64,000 bases of DNA, from contig JAPLFJ010000037.1 of assembly GCA_026390735.1 (NCBI GenBank), positions 142,366 to 206,365 of the forward strand. The letters are read 5' to 3'. The position numbers and the translations under genes are program-made. The stretch comes from Ignavibacteriota bacterium (GTDB lineage: Bacteria; Bacteroidota; Ignavibacteria; Tepidaquicellales; Tepidaquicellaceae). The notes beneath the pieces were generated by a model. It saw only the letters and a program-made list of their open reading frames with translations, made no database searches and had not been told where the DNA came from. Shown piece after piece: positions 7,503 through 15,933 of the stretch (positions within the stretch are counted from its first letter, which is position 1; each line of letters opens with the position of its first letter).

Positions 7503-10500
7503 TTATTCGATATAAGGTTTAATATTTCCAATTCTATCCATAGATAATATTATGCAATGATTCTTAATCATTGTTCCTGAATCTTCTCTTTTTTCACTAT
7601 TCCCAACTAATTCAACTTTCCCATCCCAAGCACGTTGATTTTTATTGCCAGAACCTAGTTCGATTTTTTCTAGTAATGATTTTGCAATATTGTGTGGAAC
7701 AAACTCACATTTACCACCCGTACTACTCACCATTTTGTAAGTTCTTTTAAAAATATTAGATTTATTCTGCCAATCAATTACTTTCGTTTCAAGTTCATCC
7801 TCTGTTGGTAAATAAACTAAATCATTTGGCGAAAGAACAATTTTCTTGTAACCTTCTTTTTCTTCTGCAATTTCTTTTCCTTGAATAATTTTCTCAATTG
7901 CCTGATGAACAGATATAGAGAGCATTTCTTCTCTGATTCCTTCAGCATTTTCGTACATTACAAAATAAACTATACCGCCTTTATCCGTTTCTACATATTT
8001 CCCTTTAAATTTGTCATCTTCCTTCTTTTTCTCATATCTTGTAACCTTTTTTATTGGTCTTCCTGCTTTTTTGAAAAGGTTCTCTAGACCTTCCCCTTCA
8101 AAAGCCTCTTTTGAATTCCCATCATATTCATCCAAATGCATTTTCAGTAAATAGGGAAGCGGTAAATTACTTTTATCTTTTGATGAATTCAAATTTTCTA
8201 ATATCTCATATTTCTTAATTATTTTCTCGGCATATGGTATGTTATTAATTTTGTCGTATGTAAAAGATGAATCTACCGTCACTTTCTTTGAAGCATATTC
8301 ATTGAAGACTGCTATTTTAACTTTATCTATCTTTTCACCATTTATATCCAATAAAGGATTTTTAGAAAGATGTTTTTTAATTGCATCAATATCATTGTTA
8401 AGATTACTTAATAACATCTTAACTTGCTCTCTTACTACTTTATCATATATATATGATCTTGGTTTACCTGTTTCGTCATTTACACTTTTCTGCCTCTCAA
8501 CATGAATCTTAACTGCATCTATTGTTTTCTTTTCCTCGATTTCTTTTAAATAAATAATCCCTTGAGGCTCTTTGAACATCGATTTTCTGACAGATAACCA
8601 TTTTTTATTAGATTTTTGAGACCTTGATTCCTTAATCCATTTACCGTCTTTATTTACCCATGTTAAATATTTATTCTTTGGTTTGGAAATTACTTTGTTA
8701 TTTGTTTTAAAAGAAACAATTATTTCATTTAATTTATCTTTCGCCTCTTTATTAAAACCTTCCCAAGGTAATTTAAACTCTCTGATTTTTCCTTTCACTA
8801 ATTTACGCTTAATGTCTTTTAATTCGCTTTCGCTATCAACAGAACTTAGTGAATTCAAATATCTTATATGTTCTCGAGTAGTTGCGGCAATTATTAAAGC
8901 ATCTAATGCATGATGCCTATGGTCAATCCTTTTTATGTCGGTTTCAGGTTCTGGTGTCTCTAAATGGTAATTGTTGCGATCATTCACATCTTTGATTATT
9001 AATTGCTTGCCTATTATCTTTTCTAATCTTTCAAATCGAGGTTTCATTAAATCCTTCCATACTTTTGTTAAACCCCATTCTCTTTTAAGTTCTGCTGTTA
9101 TACTTCCTCCTGTATATATTATTCCCGCTTTATCTTTTACGATAGGATAAAGCAATTCAGCAACTTTTCTTGTTATATATCTCGTGTCGTTTAATTGTCT
9201 GGAAATAAAATCCTTTGGCACTTCATCACATAATAAATTTTTTAGTTTCTTGCCTCTAAAATTAGATTTACACAATGCTACGTATTCATCGTAATTTAGA
9301 ATAGTGAACTCTTTTCCGTTCCTATTTATTGTTTTTGGTGATTCACTTATGAAATTGGCAGCCAATTTGTTGCCTTTTTCTTTATTAATATCACTCTCAC
9401 AAATTACTAAATTATCCATAGAGTCATACTTAAGTTTGGCACGAGGTATTATATGCTCTAACTCATATTCATTCGTAAATAATTTGGTTATAGAAATTGC
9501 TTTTCCTGTGTAAGGTGAACAGCATTTTTGCTCTAACCATAAAGCATATTTCTTTATTTCAGAATTTGTTGGTTTCCAATTCTTATCTTCAGATTTCATT
9601 TTCTTTTCATATTCGAAATAATTTGAGCCTGAAGAACTTTCATATATCCTAAATTTATCTACATCAATAGGGGAGTTTGGGTTTGGTTTAGTTTCAAAAG
9701 GAAATCCGTCATTTATTAATTCAATTAACAAATTCTTTATTCTCTCTTTGTCACGGAAATTCTTTGAACCGGATTCAGATAATTTCTTTCTTTCTTCTTC
9801 ATTTTTCTTTAATTCTCTTCCAAGTTCTATATGTATTTCTTCAGGCTGTCCATATTTTTCCCATAAATCTTTAACAACAAACAAAGTCTCTCTAATAATT
9901 TGTTCAACTATTGGATTTCTCAAACTATTATTTGGTATTAATTTCATTACATCAATATCTTTGTAATCAGCATATTTATCATTGTTTTCTCTTTCAGAAT
10001 GAACACCATAGACTAAATAACAAGCTAAGAAAGTTTCCAGTCCTTGAAAATCATTTTCTGATTTGAGATTTCTTATTTCAATTATATCTCTTGTTCTATC
10101 GTCAATGTTTTCATCATATTCACCTGTAATAATTTTCGATATACGGTTCTTGGTCTCATCGTTTATTAATTCATTCTTCCAGTATATTCCGCACCTCATA
10201 ACTTGCAGCAATTTCTTAATAGCTTTAGAAGAATAAGCCGCATATTGCTTTTCCTTAAATTCTGGTTGATTTGTTAATTCTTCTATTATTTCTTCTGATA
10301 GGTTAAAACCATTAGTTGCATTTCTTAATGCTGTTCCTATTCCTTTCTTCGATATTTCAATATTAGAAGAACTAATGGAGTACATAATGTGCCAAAGTTT
10401 GTAAAATCTCTTTTCATCATTTAATAATCCATCTCCTTCGAAATTATGTTTGTTAAATACTTTTCTGAAGTATGCTTTTGTTTCATTCCCTTTTAGTTTA

Positions 10501-12002
10501 TCTCTGGCTGCAAATAAATTTATCTTATGTGTCTTTGTAGATAAGTATTTCTTGTCTATAACTTTTAAAATAGCAGTTTCTGATACCTCTGTACTTTTAT
10601 CGAATAAAGCGAACACCTTTTCTTTAATGTCATTATTTACGAAATCCTTTGTTACGTCATAATCAATATGTAGTTTCCCATTAATTATTTTATCTTTTTC
10701 AAGTATTCTAATATTATGAATATCTTGCCAGATACGAAACTCCTGAAATTCAGGGGATGATTTTGGTGCAACTTTATATCCTTTTTTGATAACATCATTA
10801 TCTTTCTTAAATTTGCCCTTTTCATATTTGCATAAACTGATGGAATGTTTTTGGGACTTCAATTCACGTTGATAGTAAATAATATCTTTTGTAAGTAAAT
10901 AATAAATGTCGTGTGTCTGAAGTTCCTTCTGTTTTGATACATTATGTTTATACAATTCTAATGAAATATCTTTTAATTTGGATGTATCCTTTAATTCCGG
11001 ATAAAATTCGCACTGTTTATTCCATATCTCTTCAAATTCTTTTTGATATAAACTTCTGTCTATTATTTGTTGTCTAATTCTGTAGTTTTTGTCTTTAACA
11101 AGATGATTGAAGAAGTATTCACCTACATTAAGTTTAGAATTTTTAATGTCCTGTTCAAGGGCAACTTTCGACATTTCCCAATCTTCTGGTTTTGGTTGTT
11201 CGAATTTTACTTTCTCATCACCATTTTTCAGTGTTTCCTTTGTAATTAGAAAATTCAACTCTTTACCCAACCAATCTGGTTTGTTGATTCGCTTTTCTTC
11301 CCAAGTATAATTTCCGGCTTTAATAATAAATACTTTACTAAATTGTTTCTTAAAGTTTTTTTCGGAAACCTCCTGTCGCTTTTCCTCTATTGAATCGACT
11401 TTTAAAATTTCAACCCATTTTTCAATTTTCTTTTCTTCGTCTCCTTTTTTATCTTTTCTACTGCTTCTAAAACCGCGTCTTTGGTTCATCATATATATTA
11501 TTCTGACTAACTCATTCAAAGATATCTTTTCTTTTAAAGCTTTCTTCCTTAAATAATACACAACCCAGTCTATGGATACCGATAATTTACCATCCTTGTT
11601 TTTAACTCCTAGAACTTCAGTAGCTTCTTCTATTGTCTTTTGTTCTATTGCGATAAAGTCATTAATATTAAATTTAAAATCCTGATTTTCTTTCAGTGCG
11701 GCTTTAAAGTTTTCCGGGTATTCATTATTTAGCCAACCTAATATCTTTAATACTTTTATTAATCTTGTTCTTCTTAATACATATCTCTGCTTTAATCTTC
11801 TGCTGCCTCTCTTTTGTCTTCTAAAAGCTGCTTTTGTTTCTACAGTACTGCCACTATTGAATTTATTTAGCATCTCCCCATCTAAAGGTATTATTCTGCT
11901 TCCCATCCACTCAATGTTGCCTTTCTCTCCAAATTCTTCTAAGTTAACAAGGCATCCACCTATTGAATTTGTTCCGATATCAAGACCAAGAATTTTTGTC
12001 AT
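7503..12002 (-). CDS. cas9: CRISPR-associated endonuclease Cas9 (type II-C, 1499 aa)
   Basis: This is the RNA-guided nuclease of the locus. Visible parts in order: RuvC-I with D8 (ILGLDIGTNSIG), an arginine-rich bridge helix (about 58-92), a recognition lobe including NQRRGFRSSRK, RuvC-II with E726 (PEEIHIELGRELK), HNH with H850 (YELEHIIPRAKLKYDSMDN) and N873, RuvC-III with H1031 and D1034 (DHRHHALDALIIAA), then a long C-terminal WED/PAM-interacting region. All catalytic residues expected from SpCas9 are present; E849 replaces SpCas9 D839. At 1499 aa it is much longer than the compact II-C enzymes of about 1000-1100 aa. It is first in the operon, divergent from the tracrRNA gene, with 27 bp between its start codon and the tracrRNA promoter element. 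Confidence 0.97.
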   Translation of the reverse strand: MTKILGLDIGTNSIGGCLVNLEEFGEKGNIEWMGSRIIPLDGEMLNKFNSGSTVETKAAFRRQKRGSRRLKQRYVLRRTRLIKVLKILGWLNNEYPENFKAALKENQDFKFNINDFIAIEQKTIEEATEVLGVKNKDGKLSVSIDWVVYYLRKKALKEKISLNELVRIIYMMNQRRGFRSSRKDKKGDEEKKIEKWVEILKVDSIEEKRQEVSEKNFKKQFSKVFIIKAGNYTWEEKRINKPDWLGKELNFLITKETLKNGDEKVKFEQPKPEDWEMSKVALEQDIKNSKLNVGEYFFNHLVKDKNYRIRQQIIDRSLYQKEFEEIWNKQCEFYPELKDTSKLKDISLELYKHNVSKQKELQTHDIYYLLTKDIIYYQRELKSQKHSISLCKYEKGKFKKDNDVIKKGYKVAPKSSPEFQEFRIWQDIHNIRILEKDKIINGKLHIDYDVTKDFVNNDIKEKVFALFDKSTEVSETAILKVIDKKYLSTKTHKINLFAARDKLKGNETKAYFRKVFNKHNFEGDGLLNDEKRFYKLWHIMYSISSSNIEISKKGIGTALRNATNGFNLSEEIIEELTNQPEFKEKQYAAYSSKAIKKLLQVMRCGIYWKNELINDETKNRISKIITGEYDENIDDRTRDIIEIRNLKSENDFQGLETFLACYLVYGVHSERENNDKYADYKDIDVMKLIPNNSLRNPIVEQIIRETLFVVKDLWEKYGQPEEIHIELGRELKKNEEERKKLSESGSKNFRDKERIKNLLIELINDGFPFETKPNPNSPIDVDKFRIYESSSGSNYFEYEKKMKSEDKNWKPTNSEIKKYALWLEQKCCSPYTGKAISITKLFTNEYELEHIIPRAKLKYDSMDNLVICESDINKEKGNKLAANFISESPKTINRNGKEFTILNYDEYVALCKSNFRGKKLKNLLCDEVPKDFISRQLNDTRYITRKVAELLYPIVKDKAGIIYTGGSITAELKREWGLTKVWKDLMKPRFERLEKIIGKQLIIKDVNDRNNYHLETPEPETDIKRIDHRHHALDALIIAATTREHIRYLNSLSSVDSESELKDIKRKLVKGKIREFKLPWEGFNKEAKDKLNEIIVSFKTNNKVISKPKNKYLTWVNKDGKWIKESRSQKSNKKWLSVRKSMFKEPQGIIYLKEIEEKKTIDAVKIHVERQKSVNDETGKPRSYIYDKVVREQVKMLLSNLNNDIDAIKKHLSKNPLLDINGEKIDKVKIAVFNEYASKKVTVDSSFTYDKINNIPYAEKIIKKYEILENLNSSKDKSNLPLPYLLKMHLDEYDGNSKEAFEGEGLENLFKKAGRPIKKVTRYEKKKEDDKFKGKYVETDKGGIVYFVMYENAEGIREEMLSISVHQAIEKIIQGKEIAEEKEGYKKIVLSPNDLVYLPTEDELETKVIDWQNKSNIFKRTYKMVSSTGGKCEFVPHNIAKSLLEKIELGSGNKNQRAWDGKVELVGNSEKREDSGTMIKNHCIILSMDRIGNIKPYIE

Positions 12003-12029
12003 AGTGTTTTATTTTAAATTAAATTTTAT

Positions 12030-12037
12030 TATATTTG
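12030..12037 (+). promoter_or_regulatory. Bacteroidetes-type -7 element of the tracrRNA promoter
   Basis: TATATTTG matches TAnnTTTG, the -7 element used by the Bacteroidetes-group primary sigma factor. It ends five bases before the start of the anti-repeat, which would place the transcript start at about 12042-12044. Confidence 0.6.
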
Positions 12038-12041
12038 TAAT

Positions 12042-12121
12042 GAAGCAAACCACAATAAGGATTATTCCGTAGTGAGGTTTACCTCTAGGTTTTGCCCTCG
12101 TCCTTAACGGGGGCTTTTTTT
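12042..12121 (+). ncRNA. tracrRNA of the type II-C system
   Basis: The 5' end contains the anti-repeat AAGCAAACCACAA (12043-12055), the exact complement of 13 bases of the lone CRISPR repeat at 6111. It is followed by the AAGGATTATTCCG nexus (12057-12069), a short hairpin GAGG-TTTA-CCTC (12074-12085), and a GC-rich terminator stem GCCCTCGT / ACGGGGGC (12094-12101 with 12107-12114) followed by seven Ts. The order anti-repeat, AAGG..CCG nexus, hairpin, terminator is that of known II-C tracrRNAs. It is transcribed away from cas9. The very short anti-repeat suggests either that the transcript starts right at the duplex or that a longer upstream form exists. Confidence 0.85.
12094..12121 (+). terminator. 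Rho-independent terminator of the tracrRNA
   Basis: An 8-bp GC-rich stem with one G-U pair and loop CCTTA is followed by TTTTTTT. It doubles as the 3' stem-loop of the tracrRNA. Confidence 0.85.
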
Positions 12122-12692
12122 ATTACCTTTATTAATTTATTCTTTCAAAGAAAATCTATATTATCATCTGATGATAATATTTTAGGCAGCTTATTATAGG
12201 CATAGATATCCTTAAACTAATCATCGTTGTATCAGTGATTTCCCAATCTCACTTATACCTTGTCAACCCTCCGTAATTAGATTAAGGATTTGTGGAATGT
12301 ATTATTGTTGAGGTTTTACAGTCGCTAAATCCGTAATGAAAATTAAGCATAATATACATTACTTGCAATTTATTTTTCCGTTCTGCTAATATGCAATCTC
12401 GAACGGATTGTAAATCTTCTAATGCTCAATTCTACCGTTATTCAATCCCGCTGTAATTTATAAATTTAAAGAATATATCTTTTTTCATATTAAACATTTT
12501 CCGAGTGAATCCGCTAAATCCGTGCAAATCCGTGTTCAATTTCTTAAGTGATGGAATTTTATACTTAAATATTATTTGCCCAATATGTCAATTATTTGAC
12601 ATATTGTTCAATGCATAATGCAAATATATACATTTCTACATGTTGATTGATACGTATATAATACGAACCTAATAGGTAGATGATACATATAG
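12122..12692. other. Intergenic region with two dyads
   Basis: No gene is seen. It holds a perfect hairpin with 11-bp arms at 12158-12180 (ATATTATCATC, T, GATGATAATAT), a run of the dispersed 'AAATCCGTG' words at about 12506-12536, and the operator-like dyad at 12581-12606 that is listed separately. The rest shows nothing recognisable. Confidence 0.5.
12581..12606. promoter_or_regulatory. Perfect 11-bp dyad, operator-like
   Basis: CAATATGTCAA and TTGACATATTG are separated by four bases. The core TGTCAA-N4-TTGACA has the geometry of a CRP/FNR-family site, although the bases differ from the E. coli FNR consensus. It lies about 320 bp upstream of the next gene. Function is inferred from symmetry only. 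Confidence 0.4.
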
Positions 12693-12764
12693 TGCGGTAA
12701 TAGTGCGGTGAGTTTGCGGTCGAAGTGCGGTCGGTTTGCGGTTGAAGTGCGGTTGAAATGCGGT
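12693..12764 (+). repeat. Seven TGCGGT words at exact 11-bp spacing
   Basis: TGCGGT occurs at 12693, 12704, 12715, 12726, 12737, 12748 and 12759. The five bases between are variable (AATAG, GAGTT, CGAAG, CGGTT, TGAAG, TGAAA). The period is close to one helical turn, so all seven words face the same side of the helix. This is what a cooperatively bound protein array or iteron-like element looks like. It ends 160 bp before the ATG at 12925. Confidence 0.75.
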
Positions 12765-12924
12765 TGCCTGATTTATTCTTTTGTTTCAGCCTGAAAACAC
12801 AACCCCTGATAATAAATTCTGTATTGCTTCTTATTTTACCTTTTTATAACTTGAAACGTTATGTTATAACTGACTTTATTATAAACACTTATTCTATTAA
12901 ATAAGTTCCCAAAATAATGAAATT

Positions 12925-13659
12925 ATGCCAAAATTAATTAATACTATTCTTGGAAAAATAAAAGGTACTCTCGGTGATATTACTTTCTATTATAAAGATA
13001 ATGAACAGCGTATCAAATCCCGTAAACTGCCCCACGTGAAATCGCAGGATAATTCTATAAAAGCAAAAAATAACAGGTCAAAATTCGCACAGTCGCACTT
13101 CTTTTCGCATGAATTGAAACTACAGCCCGAAATAGCTGAACTCTGGAAATCTATCGATATTAAAGGCTCTTCACCTTATTTCAAAATTCATGGTTTTAAC
13201 CGTATGAAATGCACTGTTAATTCTCTTACCGAAGAAAACGGTATTACTCCCGATAGCATAACTCTGTCAGTTGAAAATCTTGTTTTTCAAAGGAATTCTC
13301 TTTCTTTTGATTATAAACTCTACAGAAAATCAGAGCCCTACCTTCAGCCGCCATACAAACTTTACGTTGCTGCTTATTTAACTATAGGGGCATTGTCCCG
13401 CAAAGTACGCGAAAACAGTCTGCACTTCCGATTAACTGATATCAATCAAGAAGGAACTGACTTCACAAGCGTAAGTATTGACTTCCTGGAGGCTCTTGCT
13501 GAAGATGATATTCCGAAATTAAAGAATCTGTATTTCTTTATCGCCGCAGTTAAGAAGATTCCGGGTGAGGAAAAATACGAATGGTCCTCTTCTTTCGGGA
13601 AAATATTCGATGTTGCAAAATTTGAAAAAGGATGGTACAACAGCATCGAATTAAATTAA
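12925..13659 (+). CDS. Hypothetical protein, 244 aa
   Basis: I do not recognise this gene with confidence. It has no signal peptide or membrane segment. The N-terminus (LINTILGKIKGTLGDITFYYKDNEQRIKSRKLP) resembles the opening of Bacteroidetes DUF6266-type proteins, which begin with a G-K-x-G-x-x-G-x-x-x-F pattern followed by basic residues. The rest alternates polar and beta-prone segments (PYKLYVAAYLTIGAL, NLYFFIAAVKKI). It stands alone between the CRISPR region and purN, preceded by the phased TGCGGT repeats. Codon use looks normal, so it is likely a real gene. Confidence 0.7.
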   Translation: MPKLINTILGKIKGTLGDITFYYKDNEQRIKSRKLPHVKSQDNSIKAKNNRSKFAQSHFFSHELKLQPEIAELWKSIDIKGSSPYFKIHGFNRMKCTVNSLTEENGITPDSITLSVENLVFQRNSLSFDYKLYRKSEPYLQPPYKLYVAAYLTIGALSRKVRENSLHFRLTDINQEGTDFTSVSIDFLEALAEDDIPKLKNLYFFIAAVKKIPGEEKYEWSSSFGKIFDVAKFEKGWYNSIELN

Positions 13660-13750
13660 TTAACTTTTTTCTCATTTACTTTCTCACTTTCTTCATTCTG
13701 CCATTTAATTTCATCATGGAATTTCGTATTTTGCCATAAATTGGAACGAT

Positions 13751-14350
13751 TTGAACATTTGCGTTTTTGCATCTGGAGGAGGCTCGAACTTCAATGCTCT
13801 TCTGCAGGCTAAAAAGGATGGCTTTTTAAATTCGGATTTTAAACTTTTAATTACTAATAATTCTCATTGCGGTGCTGTTGATATTGCTCTCGCTAATGAT
13901 ATCGATTATTATCACATTAGTAAAAAAGTTTTTCCTGATTTATCTGAAAGCGATTTTCATAAACTCTATGTTGATATTCTTGATGAGTATGAAATTGATT
14001 TAATTCTGCTCGCTGGGTATATGAAGATGGTTGATACTATCGTTATTCGAAAGTTTAAGAATCGCATCATCAATATTCATCCTGCTCTTCTGCCTTCGTT
14101 CGGCGGAAAAGGTATGTACGGTATGAATGTCCATAAGGCTGTTATTGAATCGGGTGCTAAAGAATCAGGAATTACTATCCATCTGGTCGATGAGTTTTAT
14201 GATAAAGGAAAGATTTTACTGCAGAAGAAACTTGCTGTGAATGAAGATGATAATGAACATACTCTGCAGAAAAGAGTTCTGGAACTTGAACATAAATATT
14301 ATCCGCAGGTTGTTAAACAGATTGAAACAGGGGAATTAATTTTAGAATAA
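13751..14350 (+). CDS. purN: Phosphoribosylglycinamide formyltransferase PurN
   Basis: This 199-aa protein catalyses formyl transfer from 10-formyltetrahydrofolate to GAR in purine synthesis. It shows the phosphate-binding FASGGGSNF at residues 6-14 and the catalytic triad of the family: N108 and H110 in INIHPALLPSF, and D147 in IHLVDEFYDKG. The start is TTG at 13751, which gives exactly the canonical MNICVFASGGGSNF opening; no ATG upstream fits. The stop overlaps the purH ATG by one base, so translation is coupled. Confidence 0.95.
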   Translation: MNICVFASGGGSNFNALLQAKKDGFLNSDFKLLITNNSHCGAVDIALANDIDYYHISKKVFPDLSESDFHKLYVDILDEYEIDLILLAGYMKMVDTIVIRKFKNRIINIHPALLPSFGGKGMYGMNVHKAVIESGAKESGITIHLVDEFYDKGKILLQKKLAVNEDDNEHTLQKRVLELEHKYYPQVVKQIETGELILE

Positions 14351-15843
14351 TGAAAAAGACAGCACTCATCAGTGTTTATTATAAGGACGGTTTGCTTCGC
14401 TTCGCTAAAGAACTTATCGACAGAAACTTTGAGATAATTTCTACTGGCGGTACGAGTAAGTTTTTAACTGAGAATAAGATTCCGGTTACTACTGTCGAAT
14501 CTATCACAAACTTTCCTGAAGTTCTTGATGGCAGAGTGAAAACTCTCCATCCTGCAGTGTTCTCGGGCATTCTTGCTCAGAAAGATAATCCGAAACACAT
14601 TGACCAGGTTAATGAACATAACCTTAAGTTGATTGATTTAGTTGTTGTTACGCTCTATCCTTTTAAGGAAACTGTATCTAAGCCCGATGTGAAACTCGAA
14701 GATGCTATCGAACAGATTGATATCGGCGGTGTTTCCCTTATTCGCGCTGCTGCAAAGAACTATTCTTCTGTGAGTGTTCTTGTTGCAACTAACCAGTACG
14801 ATGAATATCTCAATGAATTTGATAAGAATAACGGTAACATCACTAATGAGTTTTCTCTTAAACTTGCAGGGGATGCTTTCAACTTAATATCACAGTACGA
14901 TTATGATATTAAAGAGTATTTCAGAACTCTGACTGAAAGTGATTCAGGTCTTCGCTACGGCGAGAACCCTCATCAGAAAGCAACTTTCGAGAAGACTAAC
15001 TTTGATGATGTGTTTGAGATTCTTCACGGTAAGGAATTGTCGTACAATAATCTGCTCGATGTTGATGCCGCACACTCTTTAATCAATGAGTTTAAGGATA
15101 ACGGTCCTACTTCTGCAATAATTAAGCACGGTAACCCCTGCGGTGTAGCGACGGGTAACGTTTTAAAGGAATCGTACCTTAAAGCGTTTGAGTCGGATAC
15201 TGTTTCTCCGTTCGGTGGTATTGTTATTTTCAACAAAACACTCGACCTTGAAACTGCACTCGAAGCTGATAAGATTTTTACTGAAATAATTCTTGCACCT
15301 GCCTTTGGCGATGGTGTGCTCGACTTACTTATGAAGAAGAAGAACAGAAGACTCCTTAGTTTTAACTTCTTTACCGAAGATAAGGAATCGCGAACTGTTG
15401 CAGGCGGAATACTCCATCAGCAAAGGGATAACATAGTGTTCGATAAAAGTGCTTTGAAATGTGTTACAAAGATTCAGCCAAAGGATAATCAGTTGGCAGA
15501 TATGGAATTTGCTTATAAGATTGTTAAACATACTAAGTCCAACGCAGTCGTGTTCGTGAAAGACCTGCAGACAATCGGTGTCGGCGGGGGACAGCCTTCG
15601 CGTATCGATTCTACAAAGATTGCAGTCACAAAAGCAAAACAGTTTAACCTTGATTTAAAAGGTACTGTCGTTGCTTCCGACGCTTTCTTCCCGTTTGCAG
15701 ACGGTCTTCTTGAAACTGCAGGTGCAGGAGCAGTTTGCGTTATTCAGCCTGGTGGTTCCGTAAGAGACGATGAAGTGATAAAAGCTGCCGATCAAAATGG
15801 ATTATGTATGGTATTTACCGGTTTTAGACATTTCAGACATTAA
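14350..15843 (+). CDS. purH: Bifunctional AICAR transformylase / IMP cyclohydrolase PurH
   Basis: This 497-aa protein carries out the last two steps of IMP synthesis. The N-terminal MGS-like cyclohydrolase domain is visible (ISTGGTSKFL, DGRVKTLHPAVFSGIL), followed by the AICAR transformylase domain with GENPHQKA, IIKHGNPCGVA and GGGQPSRIDST. The C-terminus ends RHFRH, as is common in the family. The protein is slightly shorter than E. coli PurH (529 aa). Its ATG overlaps the purN stop codon (TAATG), so it is the second gene of a two-gene purine operon. Confidence 0.97.
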   Translation: MKKTALISVYYKDGLLRFAKELIDRNFEIISTGGTSKFLTENKIPVTTVESITNFPEVLDGRVKTLHPAVFSGILAQKDNPKHIDQVNEHNLKLIDLVVVTLYPFKETVSKPDVKLEDAIEQIDIGGVSLIRAAAKNYSSVSVLVATNQYDEYLNEFDKNNGNITNEFSLKLAGDAFNLISQYDYDIKEYFRTLTESDSGLRYGENPHQKATFEKTNFDDVFEILHGKELSYNNLLDVDAAHSLINEFKDNGPTSAIIKHGNPCGVATGNVLKESYLKAFESDTVSPFGGIVIFNKTLDLETALEADKIFTEIILAPAFGDGVLDLLMKKKNRRLLSFNFFTEDKESRTVAGGILHQQRDNIVFDKSALKCVTKIQPKDNQLADMEFAYKIVKHTKSNAVVFVKDLQTIGVGGGQPSRIDSTKIAVTKAKQFNLDLKGTVVASDAFFPFADGLLETAGAGAVCVIQPGGSVRDDEVIKAADQNGLCMVFTGFRHFRH

Positions 15844-15933
15844 TTAAGTTATTAATTAATGTTTATTTTTGTTATATTTATTGTTAATTCAAATACATTT
15901 ATAAATAATTTAAATTATAAGAGGTTTTAAAAT

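Noticed and set aside
12158..12180. Hairpin considered as the tracrRNA terminator
   Set aside because: It is AT-rich and lies after a far better GC-rich stem with seven Ts at 12094-12121.
12925..13659. Csn2 or Cas4 for a II-A/II-B system
   Set aside because: No sequence features of either; it is on the other strand and separated from the cas genes by 900 bp. The system is best called II-C.
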